The notes: a model not told the origin generated them from the letters alone. A DNA stretch of 64,000 nt from Gossypium raimondii (GCF_025698545.1 NC_068565.1:6510001-6574000), one strand, 5' to 3'. Counted from the stretch's first letter, positions 36,025 to 48,871 are shown. Numbers and translations: made by a program.

Positions 36025-36575
36025 TAGAACTCTTCCTGGTCGGGCTTCTGGCCCTGCTCGAAGATCCCAAAAAATGAGAGGGTTTGAGTAAAAATATAAA
36101 CCCAAAAAATATGCTTGGACAAAAAAAAAGATCCGTTTAGAAAATGGGTTGGACCTTAGATAAGACTTTTTCGGCCCAACCCGAATATGTTAAAATAGGA
36201 TTGTTTAAAAAAGCAGGCTTTTTTTTTTGCTGTTTTTTACTCTCTTTTTTCTATTTTCTTGTTGTTGTTGTTTTTTTTATTACTATTTTGCTATTATTTC
36301 ACTTATCTTAATGTTATTTAAGTATACATATTTTTTTTATTTTTTTTCAATTTGTTGGGAAACATTTAATTTAATATTTTTAGTATTTTTTATGCATTAT
36401 ATTTTTTAAAAAATTGTATAAAAAATAATATAAAAAATTAATACAGGTTGGCTCGAATTTTAACATTTTTATTCGAATCGGGTAAAAGTTTAGGCCCATT
36501 TTTTGGGCTAGACCCAAACGTAACAAATGGACCTAAAACTTTAGTTGAGTCTGACCCGACCTATGATCACATCTA
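36025..36575. mobile_element. hAT-like non-autonomous element, copy 4
   Basis: A degenerate member of the family at 6341, 21682 and 22111. The left end is TAGAACTCTTCCTGGTCGGGC; the right end in reverse is TAGATGTGATCATAGGTCGGG. Flanks ATTGAAAG (36017-36024) and ATTGAAAC (36576-36583) agree at 7 of 8. Interior blocks 'gagggtttgagtaaaaatata' and 'ccgtttagaaaatgggttgg' identify the family. Confidence 0.8.
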
Positions 36576-36752
36576 ATTGAAACCTTAATCTAGCATGCAA
36601 AACGAAAACAAACTTCTAAACAAAGCTACAATTAAGGTTTTAAGACATGCATAGGTTGGAAAATTAAATTATATAATTTAGTTTAGTATTATATCATTTA
36701 CTTTGGGATCTCAAAATTTTTATCAATAAATTTATGCAAAAGGTGTTGATTG

Positions 36753-36856
36753 ATTCTTAACTCGGTTAGTATGGGCGTTGTTACTAATGCAGGAGGACGT
36801 GGGTTGGATTGCGTTGAAGCGAATTATCCTCCTAGACATTGTGTTAAAAAAAAAAA
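36753..36856 (+). repeat. SINE-like sequence, copy 2, with A-tail
   Basis: It starts 'ttgattcttaactcggttagtatggg', carries the box-B-like 'gtgggttggattgcg', and ends in an A11 run at about 36846-36856. It aligns with 4636-4735. The A-tail and paired internal motifs favour a tRNA-derived SINE; target duplications were not found. Confidence 0.45.
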
Positions 36857-38645
36857 CAAATATAACCAGAACTTATATTGAGATTGTGCAAAAGAATAAA
36901 GTTACCTGCCCAATTTAATAAATTTGAACTATCTAGATTAAATCTTGTACAAGCTTTTTAATAATTTTGATTGACTGAAATAATTGGATTAAGCATAATC
37001 ACAAAATATATAAAATATATATATATATATATATATAATTCATGAATATATGAGTTATGGAATTTGGGATAGATTTTTGGGCTGCAACTCAATTAAACCT
37101 ATAATCACATACTTAATCATTTCAAAGATTATACAAGTATTCTTTAACAGCCACAGGCAATTGTAATTAATTAGCTTGATTTTTTTTGGAAAAAGAAAGT
37201 TGAAGCAGTCACAAGTAGCTTCATCAATCAGACTGAAACCTTATCCAAAACTAGAAAAACAAAATCAAGTCTGACATAATGCAAATTACTCACTCTCACA
37301 ATTAAATCATGTATTTTCATTTTATGGCTTCATCTGTACATGTTGTTTTCATCAAAGAGATAACAAAGGTAGGAAGGTAGAGCAATTTAGTCTGAAGAAA
37401 TTTATTGAGATATATTTTAGTAGGATTAAAGCATAGTTAATGGCTTAAGAATCATAATATTTGTGATTAATGATCAAAAGGTAGACTTCCACAAAACTCA
37501 AGAAATATAATCACTTCAACACTCCCTTTCTCAACTCAACTCAATGATTATTTTATATCTTCAATTCCCTTATTATCGCTATCTTTTCAAAAATTACAAT
37601 AAATTTCTTAAATAATTTCCATAAAACCCTTTAACCGCGATAATTTTGCTTATTCAAGTCTCAAAGGCATCACTAAATTCTTTTCAATTTTCAAAGTATC
37701 GGAACAAAACTTTGAGAATGTGCTGCTCTTAAATCATAAATTTTCAATACGATAACACTTAAAGAAAACAACTCTTAGCTTGTATGATGTTTTACACATC
37801 AAACAATCACTAAACGACTCTCGACACTTTATGTGAACCACTTTTAATCATTTGTCTTTTATAATACTAAAGTGTAGTGATATTAATGTTTTTTTATGTT
37901 AATTTTTATTAGTGTTTTAACTCATAATTAATTTTCAATTCATGTGCGTTGGAAATTTATTAAATAATTTTTAGTAAAAAGTTAGATTTTGCAACCAATT
38001 AGTAATATTGAGATAAGCATGGTAAATTTTGTAACACATGAGAAAAAATATCATTGATAAAACAATAATGAAATATATAACATAAAAATAATTGGTAACA
38101 AAAATAATATTAAATTTTATAATTAAAATGTAAAATTTTATATTAACGTAGTCATTAAATAAAAGTTATATTTTTTATAAACTATAATGATTATTATATT
38201 GAAAAATATATTTATAACTTTAAAACTTAACTTATAATTAAATTATCATTAAATTAGTAATTTATTTTAAATATTCTAATTTTTATGCAAATATAGTTAA
38301 AATAATTAAATATTATATAATTAAGTTTTGTTGATATTATGCTTAAATTGCAGAGGAAAATAGTGTTCTTCAATTATTTTATCATTTTATAAGAATTATT
38401 AAATTAATTCAGTATATTATAATTTGATATAAATATGAAATTTGATAATTATAAAAAAAAGATTATTTAAAATTATCAAAGATGTATGGGAAAATGGCAT
38501 TTTGATTCAGGTGGATTTTTAAACGACACTTGTATTTGGAACCTGCTCGAAAGGTTCTTTCTTGCTCTTACTTTTATATTATTCCTGGGAATTCAGTGAA
38601 ACAGGTTTTATTCACAAAGACGAAGCTTGCAAGACAGGAAAAGAA
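36857..38645. other. AT-rich intergenic and GCR2 promoter side
   Basis: Contains a TA microsatellite at about 37013-37036 and long AT-rich stretches. No gene is recognised until the GCR2 start. The ~130 bp before 38646 are open in frame with GCR2 but are probably 5' UTR. Confidence 0.5.
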
Positions 38646-41010
38646 ATGGCTGATCGTTTCTTTCCAAATGAAATGCCTACTTTTGTGGCGGAATCAACTG
38701 TCTCTACAGGAGCTGCCGGCGGTGACTCACTCACCAACCTCCTTTCTTTACCTTACAAATCTCTCTCTGATCACCTCAAATCCGCTGCTTTGGCCCTCAA
38801 AGAAACCGTATTCTCTCTTCAAAACTCTGTTTTTGGGTTATTCAATTTTCATTTTTAGCTTCATTTCATGCATAAATCTGTGGGATTCTGCATAGAGAAA
38901 TAAATTTGGTAACTTTGCTGTATTTTTATGTTCTGGGTTTGTTGAGATTTTCTAATTTAACACCCCCCCCCCTTTTTGCTTCATTGATATATTCGCATGT
39001 TAATTATGCGTATAGGCATTGCAATTGGTGACTTTAATGTATATTCTGTTCTGGGTTTGTTGAGATTTTATGAAATAACCAACTTTTACTTTAAGAAAAA
39101 GGGGGAAAATTGTTTTTTTTTTCTTTCGTTTCCTAAGTTTGGGAATTGTTTGGTTTGGAGTCAGGTGGTGAGGGAGACTTGGGGTTTGAGTGGAAAGAGA
39201 GTGCAAGATTATACTTTGTACACAGGAGCACTTGGGACTGCTTATTTGGTCTTTAAAGCATACCAAGTTACCAAGAATGACAATGATCTTAAATTATGCT
39301 CTGATATTGTTAAAGCTTGTGATTCTGCGTCTAAAGATTCTGGGTAATCTCTCTTTCTTTATCTCTACAACAAGTACTGTCATATGCGTTTATGTGTTTA
39401 ATTTTGGACTCGATAAGTTGCTAGGTTTATCTGTGAGATTGTTTCAATTTGATGGATGGACTGCATAAACTTTGTTGGAGTTTGTAGATGAATATGTTTA
39501 GCTTAAAATTCAAGTAATTTAGTTATTTGATTCTTGCAATAGCTGAAAAGTTTAGTTCTTGAATGCTTATGTTATTCTTAATGATAGTCTATTGCTAAAA
39601 CAATCAAGGTTTTGGAATCATTGATCTGAGGTTTGTTAATGAGAATTTTAACTTGATTAGTTTTCTGTTTTCTACTCCAAAGTGACCAACCATGTCGGAA
39701 TGGTAGCTTTCACTCCGATGGGAACTCGTGAATCAGTATGGTGGACATAAGATTGCATTGGAAGTGAGTATTTCAAACTTGACCCGACCTCATATGTGAT
39801 GAGATTGCATGGGTGCAGGCGTGTGACGTTCATTTGTGGACGGGCTGGTGTTTATGCTCTTGGTGCTGTCATAGCAAAGCATTCCGGTGATACAAGTTTA
39901 CAACAGCGCTACTTGGAAAAATTCAAAGAGGTGGTTCATTTTTGCTTTTCGTCTTTTAACTTTTAATTATCTTCCTTTTCTTTTCTGCGTTCACTGTTCC
40001 AGTGGGTTATGTTCTGATAATAGTTTGGCTCTGAGAGCAGATCAGATTCCCTAGTGACTTGCCGCATGAATTATTATATGGGAGAGCAGGGTTCTTGTGG
40101 GCCTGTTCATTCTTAAATAAGCATATCGGCAAAGACACGATATCTACCGCTCGCATAGTAAGACTTGTTTTTCATCTTCTCAGCCTGAATTTTCTTGTTT
40201 AAGAGAATAAAACACAATCAATTGTATTTATTTGTGCTTGGACTTGGAAATTGCGCAGCGAGCAGTTGTAGATGAAATTATTGAGTCCGGTAAACGGCTG
40301 GCGGGCAAGGGAAGATGTCCGTTGATGTATGAATGGCATGGGAAGAAGTACTGGGGAGCTGCACATGGACTGGCAGGAATTATTCATGTTTTGATGGACA
40401 CAGAATTGAAGCCGGATGAGGCGGAGTATGTCAAGGGTACTCTTCGCTACATTATCAAAAACCGTTTCCCCAGTGGGAATTATCCATCAAGTGAGGGAAG
40501 TGAATCCGATCGTCTTGTACATTGGTGCCATGGTGCTCCTGGCATCACACTCACCCTTGTAAAAGCAGCCGAGGTACTCCACGTCACCCTACTTTTTTTC
40601 CCTTGCAAATTGTTTGGAAAAGAATTGCTGTATCTGAAAACCCTTATTTGTACAATGCTGTAAATCAACAGGTTTTTGGGGACAAGGAATTTCTACAAGC
40701 AGCATTGGATGCCGGAGAGGTAGTTTGGAAGCGAGGTCTGCTTAAGCGAGTCGGAATCTGTCATGGTATAAGCGGGAATGCGTATGTATTCCTTTCACTG
40801 TACCGATTGACTGGCAATGTGGAGTACTTATATAGAGCTAAAGCATTTACTTCCTTCTTGTCCGATAGAGCAGAGAAACTTATATCGCAAGGAAAGATGC
40901 ATGGAGGTGATCGTCCGTATTCCCTCTTTGAAGGTATCGGGGGAATGGCGCATCTCTTTCTGGACATGGTCAAAGCGTCTGAGGCCAGATTCCCTGCTTA
41001 TGAAATTTAA
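38646..41010 (+). CDS. GCR2: LanC-like protein GCR2
   Basis: Six exons: 38646-38807, 39165-39343, 39819-39930, 40041-40157, 40259-40573 and 40672-41010. All have GT..AG ends and a continuous frame, giving about 407 aa. The start MADRFFPNEMP matches the N-terminus of plant GCR2; an in-frame upstream Met at 38562 begins with non-conserved sequence. The (alpha/alpha) barrel carries the LanC zinc ligands, Cys in HWCHGAPG and Cys-His in GICHGISGN. CGRAGVYALG, GRAGFLWAC, WGAAHGLAGI and YSLFEGIGGMAHLFLD are the repeating glycine motifs. Arabidopsis GCR2 was once proposed as an abscisic-acid receptor, a claim since disputed; animal LanCL proteins add glutathione to dehydroamino acids. No lesion is seen. 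It converges on the WD40 gene, 0.6 kb away. Confidence 0.95.
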
Positions 41011-41613
41011 CAAGTTATGTGATAAACTTAGAATGTTATATGACATTAGCAAGTGGACCTTATGAAATCCATTCAGCATGATTGGTGGTGAGTTTGTGGC
41101 TCCCAGCTTAAGCAAATGAGTGGTTTATATTTATTTATTTTACGTAAAATTGAATCTAAACCTTACGAAAGAGCTAAAAAACCATAACATCCATATGATG
41201 ATATGCTCAAGAACGTAAGAAACGAGTGAAGAAAACGAATAGTAAAAGAATTTCATTTTCAATTCAATAGGCTTTTCGCCCTATCATCTTAACTCTACAA
41301 TTTCCGACATCAGAAAATACATCGGTATCTAAATTCATGGTGTAGTTCTTTTTTCTTTTTTCTTTTTCTCTGAACAAATCTATACTTTCCTCAATGCTCA
41401 AATGGAGTGGCTTTCCATTGCCCCCCACATCCAATGGGCAGAGGAACAAAGAAAGAAATGAAAGTCAGCTAATATTACAAATCTCAACCAATATCTCACT
41501 CTCTGTACACAATTTTAACCAAAGGGAGGGAAAGGATTGTATTGACACATTATCAACTCATTCCCCCCTCCCCAACCCTTTGATGCTACCTACCATTTTC
41601 TTTTTTTGGTTCA
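41011..41613. other. Convergent 3' flank between GCR2 and the WD40 gene
   Basis: Presumed 3' UTRs of both genes. The left edge of the segment copied to 28.5-33.4 kb falls at about 41515 ('cacaattttaaccaaag'), within the WD40 3' flank. Confidence 0.7.
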
Positions 41614-44600
41614 TCAAATTCGAACCGGCAATCCAAAATTTTGGTAAGTTCTGATCTCACCTCGTAGGCCAGCAGTCACAATCACCATACGCCAGGCTGG
41701 AATGTTTGGATTAACCCATGAGGTATAGTCCAAACTGATCCGGCGGCTCCTGGTCCGAGTTGCCGAAAGAAGTTTTTCCTCTGGCCATGTAGCTGAGATT
41801 CTGTCAAAGAAGTAGCTATTGGTTGCACTGGAAATGGTTCCGTGGAGAGGGCTATTGGTGCACCCGGATGCTGATAATGAACCCTCGTTTCCACTGTACT
41901 CCTCATCGGGTGTAGGAGGATGATTGGCTGTAGAAACTTCATCGATAGTGTCATCAAAACAATTTTGATCATTCAATTGCGCATCTCTTACTCCCCATGT
42001 GTCAGACATGCCCGGCCAAGGGATGGCCACTGATACATCTTTACAGTGGAAATGCTCATAAGAGTATGTTACAGTGACTCCTTTGTTTCTGCTAGGCCGC
42101 GATTCTGCTTCTTGTTTCCACACGTAAACATAGGAGTCCTCACTGGCAGAGACGACATATTTTCCATTTGTCGTAACAGAAGCTGAGATTTGGCTGTTTG
42201 TGTTCCGAAATCCTGTCAAAATTACCAATAGCAACTTCAGCTGAATCAGCACAACTCCAGAATTTTATATCGAGAGATACTAAACGACAACTCTGCAACT
42301 TTTTTCAAGCAACCAGTAAATTTAGGATCCAAATCTAAAACCAGAACACCAACTTTAAGAGTTGAAACTCGGACCATGATACACCAGTACATACCATCAC
42401 TTAGTTGAGGTAAGTGAACTATGAAGAAGAGTCAGCTTCAGTCTCCCTTACTTCCTAACTCTCAGCAAAAATCACTATCATCTATGGTCAATCCTTTCAA
42501 AATCCAACCAACCCTGTATTTTATGTTTATATCATGCAAATATGAAGAATTACCTTTAAACTTGTGAATTAAATCAGACTCATCAACAAGCCGAATTCGT
42601 GAATCTGCAGATGTGATGAGTACTTCTGATGAACTTCCAGGTGCAAACTGTTTTAAGAAAGCAACCAACGGGGGAAGAATAAAGTGAATACATGGCAGGC
42701 AAGAAATATGCAATAGGTTCCAAGTAAGGAATATCTAATTCAACTAGAACAAGGATTTATGCTTTCCTTTCCACATGGATTACCTGGAAACCTGTAATTT
42801 TCTTTTGATGAGCTTTCTTCTTTTTATTCTGCAAATTGATTTGACTTTTCGGTTGTAACTTGTTCTCTGGAGAAAGTGTAAAAATGCAAAAGTTTAACAA
42901 AAATTTCTGTGGCAAATAAATTATATAATATAGCATGAATATGCAGACACAAGGTAGAGAGAGAATGAGTAAACTTGTACCAGAAGTATCGTATAAATGG
43001 CAGCTTCCTTTGTAAGAGCCAACCAATGCACCCTTCAAAACAATCAAAACTTCCATGAGCTAGAAAGACTTCATATATTATATAGGATGAACTCGAAATT
43101 GACCATTGCCTAACCTGGCCATCAGGTGTATAACAAGCAGCAGTGACCATTTCATGCAGATCATTCCAATCGACAACTTTACGATCAGGAATGCTCCATA
43201 TGCGAACTTTAGCATCTAGGGACCCACTAATAAAGTATTTATCATCAACTGGATTAAACTGGATGCAAGTTACTGTGTTAAGGCAGATCCACAAGAATAA
43301 TGCATGATTAGCAATACGTAAACCTATCTCAAGAAACAAAAAATTATATATATAAATATATTACTTTTATGTTGGATCTTTGAATTAGCAATCCCATTGA
43401 ATCTAAACCAAGCACACTTGAACAGACTTTAATGTTATTTTAACTGACATGCAGCTTATTACGACTATGAAGACAGAAGGAAATTTCATAACATTCACCA
43501 ATTCCAGAGAGAAGGGTTACTATTTTTTTTTAAAAAATGAAGACATGAAATTTACGATTTACTTACCATAATCAATGTGTGAAAATATTCTCAAACAAGT
43601 CTTGCTAATCAAGTCCCAAAGCCTCACTGTTTTGTCCATTGAAGATGACAGCAATTGCTGAAAAGAACAAATAGAAAAATCTTACCAAACTATCCTCCAG
43701 CAATTTATGGGTTCATGATTCTAAAAGAGGCTAAGCAGTGAAGCTGGAAATGAACATTCATATCAAAGTTCTAACAATAACATTCATGGCGCCTTGAAAA
43801 ACTTGTGGTGGCAGAAAAAAAACATTTCTAATCTTTTAACTCAATGTGCACACTCAAAGTTGGTCCTATGATGATCTGAAAGAGTATCATCAGGAACAGT
43901 AACATGAACGAGCGCTTTATATAAGGTACATTAAGGGCATCATCGGGAACCTTGACCAAAATCCCTGGCAAGGAAGAAGGCGTCAAAGAAACATCAAAGA
44001 CAATAACAAAACCATCGAAAGGGAACAAAGACACATCCAATAGAAAGATCAAGCCTCTCACCCGATAACTCACTCTTTGAACAAATAGAAAGCTATATGT
44101 AAGTTAACAATAATGTGAAAGTACTTTTCACTAATACTCATGTTGCACGTGGCAAAATAAATGCAGGTTGAACTTGTTAGATCATTTCCTTCATGAGCCA
44201 AGATACAGCCTACTCAAATTGATTATGTTTACTTGATTTTCTAAGGCCTTGCAAAATTCCTTTACTGCTTTGCTGTCCTGTTGCATCAGAATGCATGCAG
44301 GTCATTTAGCAGCTGTCTCTACACCTAAATAGGCAATGCCAAATTAAAGAACCGGCAATAAATCACTTACAGTTTCGGAAATCAAACCTAAACATATTTA
44401 AAATTTCACCACTAAGATCCACCAATTTCTACTTCTTGTTTGCCAACAATTTAGAAGAAAATTTACTTCATTTTTGCATTTCATAGATCCTTTGCAGCTC
44501 AAGATGACAAATATACAATTTTGCCAAGCGTGGAGACAAGTGCATTGCATGCTGCGATGACAATGGTTATTATATTTTGATTAATTTTTGATTTACTTGT

Positions 44601-46811
44601 ATCAATTATGCCTGCATTTCGTTGAGTGCATTGCAGGCAGGCACCCTCTCTCTTCATTCTCTTCGAAGTGAAACATAGTTCCATAACAAAATTCAGTTCT
44701 TACAAAAAATCAATAAAATGTTACACAACTCTGAACTTCATCTTGCCACCAAAAACTTGATTAAAAAAAGCATCTCATAGAGCACAATTTAGAAGAGTAG
44801 AAATAAAAATGCATTCCTTTGCCTACTTTGGGCTAGCAGAAAAATATAACATAAACCCTCGGTATATGAAAAATCAACAGATCAATTTAACAGTTCAACT
44901 AAATGAAAGCACATAGACAACAACAATATGTCTGGAGATTATGTGTTAAAAGTATTCTAATGGTTAAGAAAAGAAAAAATGGAACACTCAATGATGATCA
45001 AACTAATAACTCTATATTTTTACATAATTCTCAAATACCTGAGAGGATTGAAGAATTAAGACTAACCTGAGATTTGGACCATGAGAGGTCAAGCACATCA
45101 TCCGAATGTCCTTGAAAAGAACAAAAAGGTTTATCTGAAAGTGCAAAAACAGTATCTGGCACCACAATAGGGTCCAGGCTCAATGACTTGCGGCTTAGAG
45201 AAGACCTTCCTCTTCTCTTCTTCTCAGGATGGTGATCTGCAATTGGGGACAACATAGTTGTTTCTGGAGATCCATTAGCGACAAGCAAGAAGTTCAAATT
45301 CCCATCATCAACCTTTTCCATCAACTCCCCTCTCTTCTCCGATGCAACTACCTTCCATACATGAATTTCACAATCCTCACCTGCACTAGCAAGGTACTTT
45401 CCATCCAAACTGAACTTAATACTCCAAATGGACCCATTGTGCGCTTGAATCTCTTGGCTCTTGTAAAGAGCAGTGAGTTCTTTACAAGATTTTCCATACT
45501 GCTTCACCCTCACACGCTCCGGCCCATGAAAAGAAACATCCTGGCTATCATCCGTGGCAGAACTCGATCTCCTTCCACCCTTCTCAGATGAGGTATCCCT
45601 TTCTTCGCTACTTCGCCTTTCCTTATGGCCCTTTACAGTGACACTACTCGCAACGCTCTTTATGCTCTTAAACCAACTCCCTTTCTTCTTAAACTTGGAA
45701 ACATCACCACCACCACCACTGCCATTGGCATCCAAATCTGCACTATCCTTATTACCCTCTTCCACATTCTGTCTCCTCATCAGTTCGTGAACAATCGGAG
45801 AATGCCCAACCCACATCTCGAACTCCTCCATGGTCAACTGCCTCCCAGTCCCAACTTCCTTCAACTTGTTCCACATCCCATCTTCTCTAATCTCTTTTAC
45901 TACAAACTCTTTCCCATTATCAAGGTTCTTAATGGTACATACCTGTTCACTAGAATCCACCTCATTCCCCGCCGCATCGTCTCCACCATCAAATGATTTA
46001 GACCCAAGTTCCCCATTCACACTCTTGCTACTCCGCCCAGTGGGCGGCTTACCTAAGTAGACCCATTGCTTTCGCAGGTTCTTAAGTTAGGAGCCGCAAC
46101 ATTAATACGATCGCATTCGGTATTATTATTGTTATTTACAAAAGATAAACCAACAGAAAGAATCGAAGAGGAATTGGGACAGACAGATAAACAAGGAGAA
46201 GAAGAAACAGCAAGCTCATTACAATCACCGTTTGATTTCGATCGTACAATTCCACAGGAACTACTTCCCTTTTCAACTCCACGATCTTGCTCCTCTGACA
46301 CTTTTTTTACCAACCGATCCGAAGAAACTGATCTTCTCTCAAGCTGCACTCCTCTTCCTCCAGCATCACCGGCACCCATTGCCCGTCCCAGACCCAGTTC
46401 CGTTTCTGAGCCGGGTCTTGACCGGGAAAGACCGGAGTCGCGGCTAAGACCCATTTCACGGAGCAGCCAAGTTCTTCTCTCGGAAATGGAGGCGGGTTCT
46501 GAGATCCAGATGTCGAACTTGGAAACGGCCATGGGGAATTTCGGGACGGGAAATGGGTGGCGGGCATTGCTGGAACGGGTAACTTGGTCGGAATCTGAGT
46601 CAGACGAAGGAGTAGTTGAGTTGGAACAAGAACAAGAATTAGAAGAAGCAATGCGATCAAGGGATTCGTAAAAATACTCTTCTTCTTCTTCTTCTTCGAC
46701 TACTTGAACAACTACTTGCCCTTGACCTTTGTTTCCTTCTGTCCCCTCTTCTCCTTGGGTGGAATCCTTGTCTTTCTGGTTGTTGCTTCTATCAATGGGG
46801 TTTTTGCTCAT
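41614..46811 (-). CDS. WD40-repeat protein (WDR44-like), source copy with one frame break
   Basis: Seven exons on the minus strand: 46811-45067, 43657-43567, 43272-43115, 43032-42981, 42866-42784, 42647-42554 and 42212-41614. They describe a protein of about 940 aa. The N-terminal half is low-complexity and charged, with a Glu run at about 39-46 and Ser-rich stretches. The C-terminal half (about 455-930) holds about seven WD repeats, e.g. [20 protein letters not shown] and [10 protein letters not shown]. This fits the plant WDR44-like family, probable protein-interaction scaffolds; partners are unknown. At about 46053-46055 exon 1 has an in-frame TAG and is one base short relative to the other copy (CTTAGGTAAG versus CTTGTAATAAG), breaking the frame near residue 252. 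C-terminal AWRM differs from AWGM in the other copy. It may be a recent pseudogene or contain a sequence error. Confidence 0.8.
46678..46698. repeat. Trinucleotide (CTT)n tract in WD40 exon 1
   Basis: A run of CTT units encodes the poly-Glu stretch on the minus strand. Such tracts vary in length easily. Confidence 0.8.
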
Positions 46812-47170
46812 GCTTTCTTTATGAGCATTCCCATTTCAAATTGGACAAATGAACCATCAAAACCAAGCCAAACAAAATCTGGGTTTGGATTGGATCAAAG
46901 GATGGGAAGGGGGAAAACAGTGTTTGGAGGGATGGAAAGGGAGAGAAAATCAGATCCAAAGGAAAGAAAAAGAAGGCATGGGTTAGGGGGAGGAAGGAAA
47001 GAGAGTTGGGGTTTGGTGATGTCTTTGTGTGGGAGAAGTGAAGGGGAAAATTGATATGGTTTTGTTGGTTTTTGGTTTTTTGGGGGATGGGGCTCTATTG
47101 AAATGTGAACTGTGAAAGGTGAAAGGTGAATGGATCATTTCTCTCTTTCCAAATAAAATATTCCTACTAA
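46812..47170 (-). promoter_or_regulatory. 5' UTR and promoter region of the source WD40 gene
   Basis: Not present in the 28.7-33.4 kb copy. On the plus strand it is purine-rich to about 47000 ('gggaaggggg', 'ggaaagggagag'), i.e. a pyrimidine-rich 5' leader on the gene strand. No clear TATA box could be fixed. Confidence 0.4.
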
Positions 47171-48374
47171 TCAAACAAATGGAAACATTTTGAGAGCTTA
47201 AAGAAAAGTATTTTATATATATACATTTACTTTCTTTAATGAAATTCCATTTTCATTCTCTCTTTTTTTTTTTGCACTTTCCTTCCTCATAAAACATCCC
47301 AATCTTTTTTTTCAATTATTCTCAGTAAATACAATTGAACTCAGACTACACTTAAAATGATGAACACTTTTAATCATCAAGTCATCATATAAAATTTTTT
47401 ATTTTTAATTATTATTACATCGAAATTAATAAATTTAAATAAAACTCGTGTATGAAATATTTATTTTATATCCATAAATTAAATAGACAAAAGTCTATTC
47501 TATAACATGCCTTGGTCAATTCAGAAGTTGGAAAAAGAAAAAAATAAAGGTGTATCACTATCAACTATGAAGCAAAAGTTGATATATTTATTTTATTATA
47601 AAATATTATTTTCATAACTAAGACATAATTTAGTATTTAACAAATCAAATCAAATTAGAAGACAAAAAATTTTATATACCAATTCAAGAATCATGTAAAT
47701 TTTTTTATATATGTTGATGTATTTTTAAAATATTTATTTGATCTATTTTGATATCATAACATATTTTTAGTTGAAAGAAGAAAGGAAATTGGGCCTAAAG
47801 CTAAAACTGGCATTTGTTGACTTGTTAGAAAAAGAAGAGCTAAATGTAAGCAACTACCAACTGTTGGTACATGGTACCCAGCCCATTACTATTAAGTCAA
47901 GATGACATCCCATAGCTTAAATTTCAACCACTTTTTGGGACCATTTTTATTAATATTTCTCTCTCTTTTCTTTTGGGGTTTCAAAATTTCACCTTTTTTG
48001 CTTTTATAGTAAGCTTAGATGATGATGTTTTTTTCAACATGTAGGTGGATTTTTTTTCTTTCTTTATTTCTGCTAGATTTCATGTGGTAGAAACATTAAT
48101 AAGTATGAAGGGTCATTATCTATGCTTTGATAACCCCAAAACAAAACATATATATGTACTAACAATCTTTTGATTATGTGGTCGGAGTTTGATGTCCGCT
48201 CATGAGAATGAAACACATTTCATGATCAATTGTTTATCTTTTCGGAGAGCTTCCATGGTGAAGGGATTAATAACTATGACGACAATGAGTATCACAATTT
48301 CGATAAAAGAAAATTTTCTATTATATGATACTGTTAGGTTACATTTTACTATATTTTAATTCACTATAAAATTT
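47171..48374. other. AT-rich intergenic stretch
   Basis: No coding, RNA or bounded repeat recognised. Confidence 0.5.
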
Positions 48375-48871
48375 GGGTAAACTACACCATTAGTCATGAA
48401 ATTATTAGTAAAATTTTATTTTAGTCAACTAAAAAAATTGTAATTTCATCATTGAACTATTCAAAAGTTTTTTATTTGAATTACTGGGTTGTTAAGTTTT
48501 TTTTTTAAATTCTGCCAAGGAGCTCCAAGTAACGATTTGACAATCGATACAATTGATCAGTACCCATCGATGAGTAGAAGAATATACCTTGACCCAAGTC
48601 GATTTGACGGTCAATGTCAAGATCGAAGAAAATAGTTGTTTGAATTATGGTTTACAAATTCGTGACATCCAAAGTTGTTTCACGAAAAAAACTGAATTAT
48701 TAAAGAGAAAAAGAGAAAGAGAGCTTTCAATTGGTGCATACAGGATAAACAGAGAAATCCATATAACATTGATTTTAATACTCCAATAACTTAAATGAAA
48801 ATTTTTGAATAGTTCAATGACCAAAACAAAAATTTACCTGTAATTTAATAACTATCTGTGTAAGTCCACCT
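48375..48871. mobile_element. Mutator-like MITE, best-preserved copy
   Basis: About 497 bp. The left end GGGTAAACTACACCATTAGTC is an inverted match of the right end, which reads in reverse AGGTGGACTTACACAGATAG. The arms continue for over 100 bp ('ttttagtcaactaa', 'ttgaactattcaaaagtttt.tattt'). Flanks ATAAAATTT (48366-48374) and TTAAAATTT (48872-48880) match 8 of 9, as expected of Mutator-like insertion. Internal 'gatcagtacccatcgatgag' and 'gtcgatttgacggtcaatgtc' link it to 648-2902 and 12722-13172. Confidence 0.8.

Noticed and set aside
38562-38645. Upstream in-frame ATG as the GCR2 start
   Set aside because: The 28 extra residues are not conserved in the family, whereas MADRFFPNEMP at 38646 is the recognisable N-terminus.
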